Source: Prorocentrum cordatum | Lineage: Eukaryota > Sar > Dinophyceae > Prorocentrales > Prorocentraceae | Assembly (NCBI GenBank): GCA_963575745.1 | Contig: CAUYUJ010010446.1 | Coordinates: forward strand, 623,089-687,088 | Length of the DNA: 64,000 bases | Direction of reading: 5' to 3' | Shown here: piece after piece, positions 21,441 through 31,307 of the stretch | How positions within the stretch are numbered: position 1 is the first letter of the stretch | Layout of the letters: every line of letters starts with the position of its first letter | Translations under genes and position numbers: made by a program | Notes under the pieces: model-generated | What the model was told of the DNA's origin: nothing | The model's database searches: none | The model's input: only the letters and a program-made list of their open reading frames with translations

Positions 21441-23073
21441 CACGGCCCCAGCCCACCGCCCCGATCGCGCCCAGAGTCGCGCCCCCTCCTGTCTAGCGGG
21501 TGCGACAGGCCACCCCTGGCAAGGCCATCAACTCGCGGGGGTCAGTGCCTGGCTGACTCCTGCCTGGAAGGATGTGCCCCAGGCCTCTGGCGCGTCGAAC
21601 ATCACCATGAAGAGCTCCAGCGCGCGGCCCCACTCCTCCCGCGCTGCCGCTGCGACGTCGGGGTCGCCCTTGGGGGCCGCGCAAGGAGACCCTCCGGCGA
21701 CGTGCCCCAGGAGCTCGTCGAGCGCGGGTAGCGCTGGGCGGATCGCGGGCTGCGCCGAGCTCCAGCGCTGCGCGCGCCCCCTCAGCTCCTGGGCAAGGCT
21801 CGTCGGGACGCGGCGCGCTCCGTGGGCCAACTCTGGCAGGGCGAGCAGGCGCTGCGCTTGCTGCACTTCTGCTCGGGGAGGCGCGTGGCCTTCTCGCTGA
21901 AATTCATGCGCGGCCCCCGCGCCAGCTGCTCGGGGGCGAACTCGCCCGCCTCAGCGAGCTTGTCGGCGTTGACCGCCTGGGGCCCCCCAGACGCGCTGCA
22001 TGGCCCTGTCGAACTCATTCCAGGGTCGCTCTTGGCGCGCAGCGTCGCGCTTGGCGCGCAGCTGCGGCACCCCAGGATGGCGGGCTTCCCACCGCAGCGA
22101 CAGCCTGGCGAACCCGCGATGGAGCGATTGCTTCGCCAGCGGGCGTTGCTCCTTGGGGCTGTCCACGTTGGCGCACCTCATGCCATGGGTCGGCCGGCCC
22201 TCCGAGGAGATGGTCCGGTCTGGGTTCTGCTTGGGGACACGGCCCACGGGGGACTCGATGGCGGCAGAGGCCTCGAGCACGTCGTTGACGACCTCCGAAG
22301 GCCACTAGACGACGCCGTAGCGCGAGTCCTTCCAGCACTTCTCGAACATCTCCCCGTCGTGGTCTACGGCCGAAGAGTGCGACTTGTAGACCTCGCGTCC
22401 TGGTCGTGGTCCTCGTCGACGGCGTTCCCCCCTCGGCCATGGCCCGAAAGTAGCTCCCGTGTTCGGGGCTAAGTGCTGCCTGGAGGTCGTCGGCCAAGAC
22501 GCCCTCCAGAGGATTCCCGTGATGCTCCTCGCGCGCCGTTTTCAAGAGCCCGGCTGCCTCCTCCACGGTACTGGCGGCGCGCAGGAGGTGGCCCCCGCGC
22601 CTGACGACCTCCTTCGCGAGCTCGGGCCGGTACTCAGGGTGCGCAGCGCACCACGCGACGTACTGGGCCGCCTCCAGCTGGGCCAGCGAGGGCGCCGTGG
22701 CCGGGGTGGGCCTCCGCGCCGCCCATCCGGGGCGGCGGGGCAGCCCGGCTGCTTGTTCCTGTCTCCGCGGGCCGCTGCTTTGCCTTGGAGGGGCAGTGGC
22801 CTCTCCGCGCCGTGGCGTGCCCTTGGGCTGGGGTGTCAGCATCGGGCGCACTGGGGCGTCTGCACTGGGGGCGCTGCCTGGGGAGGGGCTGCGCCGCCTC
22901 CCCACGCGCTTCGCTGACGCGCTGGCGCCGCCGGCGTATGGTGGGTCCATTATTTCGCATTCGCTGGATTCCGTGTCATAGGCGCTAGGCCGCGCCCGCG
23001 GCTCCTCCCTCGCGGGGAGCGCCATGCGCTCGCCCTCCGGCGTGCTTATGGCCGCCTCGAAATTCGCCAACAC
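21441..23073 (-). pseudogene. Upstream polyprotein segment of the same retroelement
   Basis: Minus frame 22015-23073 begins near VLANFEAAISTPEGE and contains AAQYVAWCAAHPEYRPELAK, then LKTAREEHHGNPLEGVLADD and HGSYFRAMAEGG. It changes frame near 22430, where YKSHSSAVDHDGEMFEKCWK becomes readable. A further frame (21951-22280) gives TISSEGRPTHGMRCANVDSP and PWNEFDRAMQRVWGAPGG, then 21528-21866 gives LAQELRGRAQRWSSAQPAIR and EWGRALELFMVMFDAPEAWG. It reads as a continuous but frame-broken protein of unknown fold; a capsid or gag role is only inferred from position. Confidence 0.48.
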
Positions 23074-23235
23074 TTCCGCGTGAGAGCGTGTCTATATGTT
23101 CGGCGATGACGGGCGTCATGGGGGGGGGGGGGGCGAGGGCGGGTATGACGTAACGCCCCCCCCGCCGTGTGGCTCCAGCACCGCAGCCGCGCCCGCGCGC
23201 GCGACGCGACGAGCGACGAGCCACGAGCGACGAGA

Positions 23236-23323
<88 letters not shown>
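23236..23323. repeat. (GAC)n microsatellite
   Basis: About 29 near-perfect GAC/ACG units. Poly-Asp, poly-Arg or poly-Thr on the plus strand; poly-Val, poly-Ser or poly-Arg on the minus strand. Confidence 0.96.
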
Positions 23324-23324
<1 letters not shown>

Positions 23325-23336
23325 TGTACGCCGCAA

Positions 23337-23625
23337 CGTTCGCGTGCAACACACCGCGCGCGTGTATACCACAGCGCCTGCGCACACCGCAACAACCGTG
23401 TGCAACGCAGCGTCTGTGTACACCACAGTGCTTGCGTACACTACAGCGCCGGCGTGCATGTGTATAGTTTACCGCAGCTACCATGTGCAACACAACGCCT
23501 GTGTACACCACAGTATTTGCGTTCACCGCACCGCCTGTGCACGCCACAGCGCGTCTCTACACCACACCATCCGCGTGCAACGCAGCGCTGGTGTACACCG
23601 CAATGCCTGCGTGCATAGGACAAGT
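23337..23625 (+). repeat. 18-20 bp degenerate array, GTACACCACAGYGCCTGC type
   Basis: Around 14-15 imperfect copies of (A/G)CACCGCAACAGCCTGTGT-like units. The same unit occurs in opposite orientation at 24105-24410. Confidence 0.8.
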
Positions 23626-23711
23626 AAAGGGAGCATGTACGTGAGGATCTGCTGCGGACAACTAAACCGTTTAAACGCACGCCAGGAAAGTGCTGATAAT
23701 CGAATGCGACG

Positions 23712-23845
23712 TTCTTCCCTCCTCCCTCCTCCTCCACGTCCACCACCTCCTCCTCCTCCTCCTCCTTTTCCTCCACCTCCTCCTCCTCCTCCTCCTCCTT
23801 TTCCTCCTCCTCCTCTTCCCCCTCTTCCTCCTTACCCCCTGTCGT
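23712..23845. repeat. (CCT)n pyrimidine tract
   Basis: About 130 bases of CCT with CCA, CTT and TTCC interruptions. It splits into two similar CCTCCTCCTTTTCCTCCACC blocks. Confidence 0.9.
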
Positions 23846-24104
23846 GCGGGTGGGCGCTACAGCGCACGTGCGCATTTCAGCGAGCACCGCATAATGGTCG
23901 ACTGAATCGGTCCACTTAGTTCTCGGACGGACAATTTACTTGGAGCCTCCTGGACGCTGATGGGAGGAGTAAGGGTGCTGCGGGCGGGTTCGGGGGGACT
24001 CGTAGATTCCAGCGGCGCTCCGTTGTCCATAAGCATTATATTATATTGTTTTCAGTAGAATCCACAAGCGCTTCATTTTGTCATAACGATTTGTCCTAAC
24101 ATTC

Positions 24105-24410
24105 TATATACAAAAGTGGTGCTGTGTTGCACACGGTTGCTGTGGTGCACACAGGCGCCGTGGTGCACACAGGCACTACAATTCACGCAGGCATTGTGGT
24201 GTACACTGGTGCTGTGTTGCACACAGCTGATGTAGTGTACGCAAGCGCTGTGGTGTGCACAGCAGCTCTTGTGCCCGCAGGCACGGTGGCACAAAACTGA
24301 CGCTGTGTTGCACGCGGCTGATATGGTGTACATAGCCGGTGTGGTGTCACAGGCGTTGTGGTGCACGCAGGCACTGTGGTGTACACAGGCGTTGTGGTGC
24401 AAATCGCGAC
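24105..24410 (-). repeat. 18-20 bp degenerate array, inverted relative to 23337-23625
   Basis: Copies of GCTGTGGTGCACACAGGCRC, which is the reverse complement style of the 23.3-kb array. The two arrays could pair into a long imperfect hairpin around a ~480-bp spacer. Confidence 0.78.
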
Positions 24411-24776
24411 CTACATGCTGGCGTTACCCGTCCTCCGTCATTCCTAGGCATTCCCATACGCCGCCGGCGCGAAACGTGACGTCATCGACTCACTCCACCC
24501 CCCTGAATGAATGCCGTCATCGGCCTGGAATAAAAAACAGGTTTCAGCCGCGTCCGCGCGCACGACGACTATGAGCGACGAGCGACAAGCCACGGGCGAC
24601 GACGACAACGACGACGACGACGACGAGGAATGCGGACCGGACTCCTATGCGCATTCCTACGCGGACACCTACGCGGATCCCAATGCGCACGGCGGGAATG
24701 CCCGGAGCACACTGGGGGGGGGGCGTTGCGTCATAGGGGGGGGGGGGGGGGGGGCGGGGGCCATGGCGCCCGTCAT

Positions 24777-26600
24777 GCCCCAAGCAATAAAAGAACGGTC
24801 TCCGTACTCGCTGAGGATGCGCCCCTGTTCGCTCCGAGCCCACCTGGCCTCCCGAGGCAGCCCCGCGTCGATCTTCTCGACGCCGGCTTTCAGGAGGTCT
24901 CTGGCCGCGGTCCTCCAATCCTCGAGTCTCGAATCCTAGGATGGTCTCGACGCGGTTACAAAGGTCCTCGCCTTCCACGATGAGCGGCGCAGCTGGCCTG
25001 TCTGTTTCCCAGGAGGGTGTCAGCTCTGCGCCCGCCCGCCCCGTCGCTCGCGCGGCTCCTGGCGCAGCTGGCGGCGGACGGGGCGGCCCGGCCGACGAGG
25101 CTCGCCTGGCCCTAGTGGTGGCCGGCGGCTCCGTCGGCCCCGGGCCGTCGGCGCTCTGGGCGCGTGGGCGCCTGGCCCTCTGGCCAGCTGGCGGCCCCCC
25201 CGTGGGAGCTCGAACCTGGCTGGCCTCGCCCCTCTCCTGCTGACTCGCCTCCCCTTCCCTCCTGCGCCGCGCCGCCCGGCGCTCTTTCGTTTCGTTGAGC
25301 TGGATCTCGGGCATCCGCGCGCTCCTGGCCTCGGACACTGCGTCGCGCTCGTCGCGCTCCCGCGCCTCCGCCAGTTCGTACCTGATCTGGTTGAGCCTCG
25401 CGCTGTCCCTGGAGCTGGGCGCCCCGGCCGCGGCCGGGGCTGCGGTCTCGCCCGCCGCCGAGGCCGCCGCGGCGGCCGCCGCGGCCGCGCTGAACGCGCC
25501 CATGACCTGAGAGGCCGCGCGATCTGCTAACCTGAGCGCGACGCGACGCTGAGCGCTCGGGCCCTCGCCCTCGCCCGCCCAAGGGGCGCGAAGGCTCTCC
25601 TGGCCGCGGCGACAGCGCGGCGCCCAGCGCGTGAAATCTGCCCGGTCGTCAACGCCGGGCCAGAGGATCAAGCGATCGCCCGCGGGCACTCGGGCCTCGC
25701 CCTCCAGGGGAGGGCCCTCGGAGCCCGCAGTCTCGTCGTCCTCGGCGCAGAAGAAAAGGTGCCACCTGGCGGGCCGGATGACGTCGCCCCTCAGCCAGCG
25801 GGAGGTCACCGGCATTATCTTGACACCCAGCACCGTCGTCGGGACCGTCTGGATCTCCATCCACCGATCACTTCGTCGCGGGAGGAAGCTGCGTGGCGGT
25901 GTCGAGGCGCTGCCTTCTTGCTCCTCGTCCCGGGACTTCTTTGGGCGCTTCGGCCCCTCATCTTTTTCGCCCTCGTCCTCGTCATCCTCGTCGCTGTCGT
26001 CGCCCGGCGGGGCTCCGGGGCCTGGGGCGAGTCGAACTTTGCCTCGCCCAGCGTTGCCCCCCCTCAGCCTCGCGCTTCGAAGCCTTGCTGCGCTTGCAGA
26101 CCCCGCGCTTGCGGCCGCGCTTGCCTCCGCGCACGCAGTCGTGCGCGCCGTCGTTGGCCGCCCCCGCCTTCTCGCCGCTGACCTCCCCGCCCAGCAGGTC
26201 ATCCCCCGCCCCCGCGTCGTCGCCGCGGGTCGGCCCCTGGTCGGCGCCCTCTGAGCGCGGGCCCGCCCTGCCCCTGGAGCTGGGCTTCTGCTGATGCTGG
26301 GGAAGGCTGGCGTCGAAAAGTAGGGGGGGTTCGATGAGATCGCCGAAGCGCCCTGCGGGGAGCGCCGCGCCCCCCGCCAGGCTTTCGCCGGCTCTCGCCG
26401 CCTCTGCCCCCACAGCGGTCTCCTTGCTGAGCGCCTCCAGCACGCCCTGCAGCGCGCTCGGGAGGGGGGCGCGGGCCGCGGCCTTCAGGGCGCATGCCCA
26501 CGCCGCGCGCAGCCTGGGCGCGCATTGCCCAGCGCGTCGCGCCCCCCTCATGCCTCGCAGTCCTGCGCGAAGCCGAGCGACTCTAGTCTCCTCGGCGCTG
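24777..26600 (-). pseudogene. Retroelement polyprotein segment upstream of the insertion
   Basis: Minus strand from 26551: VLEALSKETAVGAEAARAGE, then FGDLIEPPLLFDASLPQHQQ, an Asp/Glu-rich patch (DDSDEDDEDEGEKDEGPKRP) and DRWMEIQTVPTTVLGVKIMP. After that come SRWLRGDVIRPARWHLFFCA, DRLILWPGVDDRADFTRWAP and an Ala-rich stretch, then in another frame LEDWRTAARDLLKAGVEKID and SEYGDRSFIAWG, which ends exactly at the inverted-repeat element (24776). A 552-codon open frame (24544-26202) spans most of this but its last ~130 codons are read through the inserted repeats. Function unknown; probably gag-like. Confidence 0.45.
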
Positions 26601-26659
26601 CTGACTGAGCGGCGGAGCCACTAGCTTGCGCGCCGAAAGCAGTCTGGGAGGGCCGGTCC

Positions 26660-27664
26660 TTACTGCGGCCGAAGAAGAGGGCCTGCTTCTCGCGGTCGGG
26701 GGGGGGGGGGGGGGCGCTGGCCTTCGTTCTCGACCTCGATGAGCGCCCAATGGAAGTTGTCCGGGGCCATCTTGAGGATCAGGTCCTTCAGGGGTCTGAG
26801 AATCTCCACCCCGAGGATCGGCTGCTTACACTTCTTGTCGCAGTCGAGGCCCTGTTCGTCAACGCCGGTCAGATCGATGTGGTTCAGCGAGCTCCTGGCC
26901 CTCTGGCGCTCCTCGGCGACGCGGGGTCTCGCTCGGGGCGTTGCAGGCTCGCGGGGCCCAGGGCAACGCCTCGCCAAGGCTGGGGCCCATGGGTGCAGGC
27001 TATTGCTCGCGAGCCACATTGTCAGTTTCGGGCGCCTCTTGCTCGGCTGGCCCGGGGGTGCCAGGCCCCGCTCGCACGTCGCGATCGCGGTGACCTTCGC
27101 GCCTGCCCCATCAATGAGGAGCTCGATGCGCTCGCGGCCCCAGATCTGGGGATGGCAGCCGCCCCTGCAGCTGGATTCGAGGGGCCATTCCCGATCCCGA
27201 TCCTTCGCATCGAGCCGCTCGCAGACGTCGGCGGCGAAGCCCAGCTGCCAGATGTTCGCTCCCTCTGGGCCCGGCGCTGCGCCTGCGCCCAGCAGGATGC
27301 GCCCCCGCACTTCCGCCCGAAGCGCGTCGCGATCTGCTCGCGGCCCCGTCTGCGAAAGCGGCTGCTCGCAGCGCTCCGCGGGCTCTGCCGCCGGGAAGCC
27401 GGCTTCCTTCATCGCAGCTGGCCAGCGTCCCGTGCCGGCGAAGATCTCTCTCGTCCTGACGCCCCGCGCGAATGCGGGTCGGCGCAGGAGTGGTTCCAGT
27501 TGCTGGAAGTCGACCTCCTCCTCCTCAGCTGCTGTCGTCGGTGCCCATCCGCCGGCGCCTTCCCGGATCTCGCGCGACGCTGCCCGCCGGCGCTTGCAGC
27601 GAGCGCAGGGCGGCGGGCAGCTGGGAATGACGGGTCCAGCCGCGTCCTCGGTCTCCAGATACAA
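26660..27664 (-). pseudogene. SAM-methyltransferase-like domain with catalytic loop deleted
   Basis: Minus frame of 334 codons. Residues 73-90 read EIFAGTGRWPAAMKEAGF, a motif-I-like FxGxG loop for binding S-adenosylmethionine. NIWQLG (137-142) should be followed in this dinoflagellate family by a PCT-type catalytic loop of roughly 50-60 residues. Instead the frame goes straight to FAADVCERLDAKD and WPLESS (160-165), then HPQIWGRERIELLIDGAGAK, ATCERGLAPPGQP, LTMW and SLHPWAPALARRCPGPRE (223-239). The tail (HIDLTGVDEQGLDCDKKCKQ, PDNFHWALIEVENEGQ) runs into a poly-G tract at 26698-26714. From knowledge of retroelement-borne methyltransferases, the domain once modified DNA or resembled enzymes that do. 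This copy appears dead. Confidence 0.6.
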
Positions 27665-28810
27665 CCCCCAGCCCAGTCGCGATGCGTTCGCGCAGCTCCC
27701 TGCCCGCCAGAGCCCAGGCCCCGATCGCCCTCCCGATGGCCCGCCGCCCGCCGGCGCCAGGCGCTGGCGTCCTCAAGCTCCTGGAGGGTGAACAGCGCGA
27801 CGCGTCGGAAGTCCTTGTCGCGGCGAGGCATCAGAGCGTCGCGGAAGCACATCCTCAACTCGGCCCCCCGCGGCGAAACGGAGGGGGGCGGATCGCCCAT
27901 GCGCGGCGGCGGCGGTCGTCGCCTGGCCCCGCGGGGGCCGGCGAAGGACCAGGGCCAACTCGGCGCGCCTCCTTGGCCGGCGGGTCGCGGCCGCGCTCGC
28001 CGAGGAGAGCGGCCGCCAGGTGCGAGACCAGGCGCCGCCGCTCCTCGCAGGCGTCGGTCGGGAACCCCAGGCGGGCCGCGAGTTCCAGCTCCAGGGGCAG
28101 CTTGTCCTGGTAGTCGCGATGCCGCCACTCCTGGCCGAGGAGCGCCACGGCGCCTGCGCCGACCTCGCGCGCCTCGCCCCAGACCGCTGGGCTGATCGCC
28201 GCGTCGGGCTCGCCTCTGAGGTAGCCCGCCTCGGCGCCCATCTTGCCCGGGGCTGCCCCTGCTTCCCCCGCGAGGGTGGGGCCTCCATCGCGGGTGGCCT
28301 CCAGCGGCGCCTGCCCCACCTCGAGCGCGACTCCGCCCGCCTTGGCCTGGGCCAATCTGACTAGGGCGCGCGACTTGAGGCAGTCTCTGGCCTCCTGGAG
28401 CTTGTCGAGCGCGCCTCCGCCCAGCAGCTCGTCGATCAGGGCCCGGCGGCCGGCGCCGCGGCGGTCGCGACGGCTGCGCCAGACTGACCGGCCGCGCTGT
28501 GCGCGAGCCTGCGCGCGCTAGCGCGGTCGCGGCGGCGCGCCTGCCAGCGCCAAGCAGTCATCGCCGTCGCCCCCGCACTTGCCTTGAAAACCAAGTTGCG
28601 GGCGCGGGGCGATTGCGCGAGCAGTGGGGCAAACAGCTTCAAGTCTGGCAAAAGGAATCGCGCCGCGTAGGTTCTCCCCCAAACAGGGATTAGGCTAACG
28701 GGCGTGGTTTCGCATTGCGTTTGTTTTCGTGAATGATTCTGCGCGATCGCCCATCCCAAATATGACATCGCACCGCCCCTGGCAATCTGTTTCTGCCCCT
28801 CCCCGCCCAA
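27665..28810 (-). pseudogene. Gag-like segment upstream of the methyltransferase-like domain
   Basis: Minus strand: LDELLGGGALDKLQEARDCL, then LVRLAQAKAGGVALEVGQAP, PAVWGEAREVGAGAVALLGQ, EWRHRDYQDKLPLELELAAR and LGFPTDACEERRRLVSHLAA (frame 27855-28355). In other frames follow ELRMCFRDALMPRRDKDFRR with VALFTLQELEDA (about 27780-27870) and WALAGRELRERIATGLG (about 27690). The sequence is protein-like with charged, leucine-rich helices. At least three frame changes occur. No named domain recognised. Confidence 0.45.
28498..28556 (+). repeat. ~60-bp direct repeat, copy 1
   Basis: GCGCGAGCCTGCGCGCGCTA, followed by GCGCGGTCGCGGCGGCGCGC and CCAGCGCCAAGCAG, is matched at 29479-29537. The pair are about 980 bp apart and lie at the upstream edge of the minus-strand element. 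Confidence 0.7.
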
Positions 28811-29478
28811 TGCAAAGAAGGCGATGCGCGCGCTTGCCCGTCAACGATCGCGCGCCCCCCACGGGCGCGCGCGTCGTCGCGCGAGCGCGCCTGCGTCCTT
28901 CGCGAACCTTAGGCCCGGCAAGGGTTCCAAAATCCAGTGCCCCGAAAACGCATTCAACTACGCGGTCTCGCAGCGTCAGCATCGAAGAAGAGGCGCGCGC
29001 GCGCTCCTTCGAATGGCGAAGACAATCATTGCATCGCGCGTTCCAGCGCTGTTTCATCAGATCCGACCAAGGGCCTCGCGCGCGCAGAAGTCATTCGAGC
29101 GCCTATTCGCGCGCGCGCCGCGGGGGGGGGTGTAAAATGACGCCGCGCGGGGCCGCGCGCGCGCGTCGGCCGAGCGCGCGCGCCGAACCCTTCAAACACC
29201 TGCATGGCCGACGTCAGGGCGCCATCATCGCTATCGGCACGATCAGCATCGGCGAGGTCATTGGCCTTGCCGTCTTCAGCGTCGTCATCGTTACCAGCAC
29301 CGCTAATATCATCGCGTCTGCCGTTGCCGACGACGCAGGGATACCTCGCCCGCGCGACGTCGCCGACTTGCACTGAAGTGCCAGCGCGCCAGCGCGGCCT
29401 GCGAGACGCGCGCGGGGGTCTCCAGCTGTCAGCGATACCTCGGCCGCGCCCAGCGAGCGCGACTAGCTAGCCGCTCCA
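28811..29478. other. GC-rich unrecognised sequence
   Basis: Rich in CGCGCG runs. A plus frame near 29204 is hydrophobic (IIAIGTISIGEVIGLAVFSV) but stems from a loose ATCATCGCTATCGGC-type repeat, so I do not call a gene. Confidence 0.35.
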
Positions 29479-29537
29479 CGCGCGAGCCTGCGCGCGCTAA
29501 CGCGGCCGCCGCGATGCGCCAGCCAGCGCCAAGCAGC
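29479..29537 (+). repeat. ~60-bp direct repeat, copy 2
   Basis: GCGCGAGCCTGCGCGCGCTA, ACGCGGCCGCCGCGATGCGC, CCAGCGCCAAGCAG; see 28498-28556. Confidence 0.7.
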
Positions 29538-29589
29538 CACCGCAGTCAACGCCGCGGGGATTTCCCCAGCGAAGCTGCTGGCGGGCTGG

Positions 29590-29990
29590 CGGGGTGTTTG
29601 CGCGAGCATCGATGAATTGCGCCACGTTGACCGCGCCGCGCAGGTTGCGCCACAAATAGTGCACCGCGCAGATCGCGCAGCTAATATTGCGCAACATGGG
29701 TTGCACCGCAGTTATTGCGCCGCACACATTGCACCACTTAGATCGCACAAGATTATAATGATACACCATACATTGGGCAACATCGACCGCGCTACATAGA
29801 TTGCACCGCAGCGGTTGCACCGCGAATGCTGCGCCAAACGCGCTGCGCCACATAGGTCGCGCCGCATAGGGAGCACAACATAGATCGCACCACCCGGAAT
29901 GCACCGCATAGACAGCAGCGCATCTTTTGCACCGGGTAGATTGCACCAGCTATTAAATGGACAAAACAACGAATAGACTGCGCAACGTAG
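29590..29990. repeat. Degenerate 20-24 bp array, TTGCACCGCATAGATCGCGC type
   Basis: Roughly 18 loose copies of TTGCRCC(A/G)CATAGATYGC. The minus strand reads as repeated CGAIYVAQSM-like text, which I treat as incidental. Confidence 0.65.
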
Positions 29991-30662
29991 ATTGCTAGCA
30001 ACGCCCTTTTTGTTGGCGCGCGCTGAGTACCATTGAAGAACTTCGAAATGTCAACCCCGCTGCCCGCGCAACCACTTCGCACTCCCACCCGCAACTTGGC
30101 TCGCTACAGCCATGCGGCGGCACTTGCGATGACTGATCGGCGCTCGCAGGCGCATCTCTGCGACCGCGCTTGCGGGCGCAAGCTCGCGCGCGCAGCGCCC
30201 AGCTAGTATGGCGCGACCGACGCGGCCGAGGTGGCGCTGACCGCTGGGAACTTCCAGCGTCTCACAGGCCGCGCTGGTGCGCGGGCACTTCGGCGCGGGT
30301 CGGTGACGCGGGCGGGCGCGGCATCATGGTGACATCGGCAGCGGCGGAAACGATGGTGAGGGCAGCGGTGGCGGCGACGATTCCATCGCGATGATGGCGA
30401 TGTCGGCGGCAAGGCTAATGACGGCGCCGATGCTGGCTCCGCCGATGACGGCGATGATGATGACGATGGTGGCGACCACGCGTCGCCGATGAGGGTTTTG
30501 TGAAGATTTTGACACGTGCGCGCGGCCGACGCGGGCGAGCGGCCCGCACGGTGATATTTGACCGTGGGCCTGCTCCCCACCAGGCCCGAAAGGGCGCCGA
30601 ATGAATTCGACGCGGCAGCGCGAGAGGCCCGCGTGGGCCACGTTGCAGGAAGTTGAAACACC
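29991..30662. other. Unrecognised; includes GATGGCGATG-rich low complexity
   Basis: Between 30340 and 30480 the sequence is a loose GATGRCGGCG repeat. The remainder has no recognisable feature. Confidence 0.4.
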
Positions 30663-30850
30663 TACGGCTTGACAAGGATTCACAAGATCGCGTGCGCTCA
30701 GTTTGTGCAGACGAATGTTGCACAACCGTTGGTGCGCTTCCCAACCATATCCTGTGGTGTTGGGTCCTCGCTTCGAAGAGAGACACCGCCCCACGTTCCT
30801 CCTTCCTCCTCCATTCCCTCCCTCCTCCCATCCTTGCCTTTGCCCTTCGC
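30663..30850 (+). repeat. Dispersed repeat module D, copy 2
   Basis: CCAACCATATCCTGTGGTGT, TGGGTCCTCGCTTCGAAGAG and a TCC-rich tail match 2690-2790. Confidence 0.65.
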
Positions 30851-30977
30851 GAAATGACAAATTCGGCGCATCATTCGCACGTCGGCGGCCCTATAGGGAT
30901 CTCCAGCGAAAGCGCCAAGCGCGCGAATGGCCAAGCGCCGCGCTCCCGACACCCAGGCACCCAGGAGTCGCGCCCGT

Positions 30978-31215
30978 CGTGGCCCCATGTGCATGCCCTA
31001 CGTGGCCCCGCTGTCGCCATTTGTGTCCCCCTCATTGTCCTACGTGGCCCAGTTGCTACCCTCAGTGGCCCCATAGTTGCCTTTTGTGGCCCCGCATTAT
31101 CTGCACTTCGTGGCCCCCGCTCGTTCGCACTCTGCGTGGCCCCATACGCATTCCCTTCGTGTCCCCGCTGTCGCCCTTCGTGGCCTACTTCGTGCCCTTC
31201 GTGGCCCTGCTGTCG
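30978..31215 (+). repeat. Degenerate 24-33 bp array, CTTCGTGGCCCCGCTGTCGC type
   Basis: About nine copies of TACGTGGCCCC or TTCGTGGCCCC separated by variable spacers. Confidence 0.7.
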
Positions 31216-31271
31216 TTCTCTCACGCTCTCGCTTTCGCTCGTCGTCGCGTCGTCGTCGCCGTCGTCTTCGA

Positions 31272-31307
<36 letters not shown>

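Larger units (their letters stand above)
23106..24776. mobile_element. 1.67-kb element with terminal inverted repeats
   Basis: The left end reads ATGACGGGCGTCATGG, a G run, then TATGACGTAACGCCCCCCCC and a GTGTGGCTCC-like stretch (to about 23178). The right end, reverse-complemented, reads ATGACGGGCGCCATGG, a C run, TATGACGCAACGCCCCCCCC and AGTGTGCTCC (24700-24776). The interior has two direct CAGCCGCG(C/T)CCGCGCGC..CGACGAGCGAC blocks (23178-23235 and 24545-24600), each followed by GAC runs. It also has two oppositely oriented arrays of an 18-20 bp unit and a CCT tract. It interrupts the minus-strand polyprotein text on both sides. No transposase seen, so it is non-autonomous if mobile. No clear target-site duplication. 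Confidence 0.5.

Noticed and set aside
18525-21900. Plus-strand open frames across the recombinase and RNase H region (for example 18659-19456, 21118-21900)
   Set aside because: They are antisense shadows. The recognisable motifs are all on the minus strand.
23167-23919. Poly-Asp protein of 250 codons
   Set aside because: It is a GAC microsatellite joined to other repeats by chance openness.
24544-26202. A single 552-codon minus-strand gene
   Set aside because: The last ~130 codons run through the inverted-repeat element and GAC microsatellite, and the better protein text switches frame before 24776.
29204-29376. Hydrophobic membrane protein (IIAIGTISIGEVIGLAVFSV)
   Set aside because: The text derives from a loose ATCGGCATCATCGTC-type repeat and has no supporting flank.
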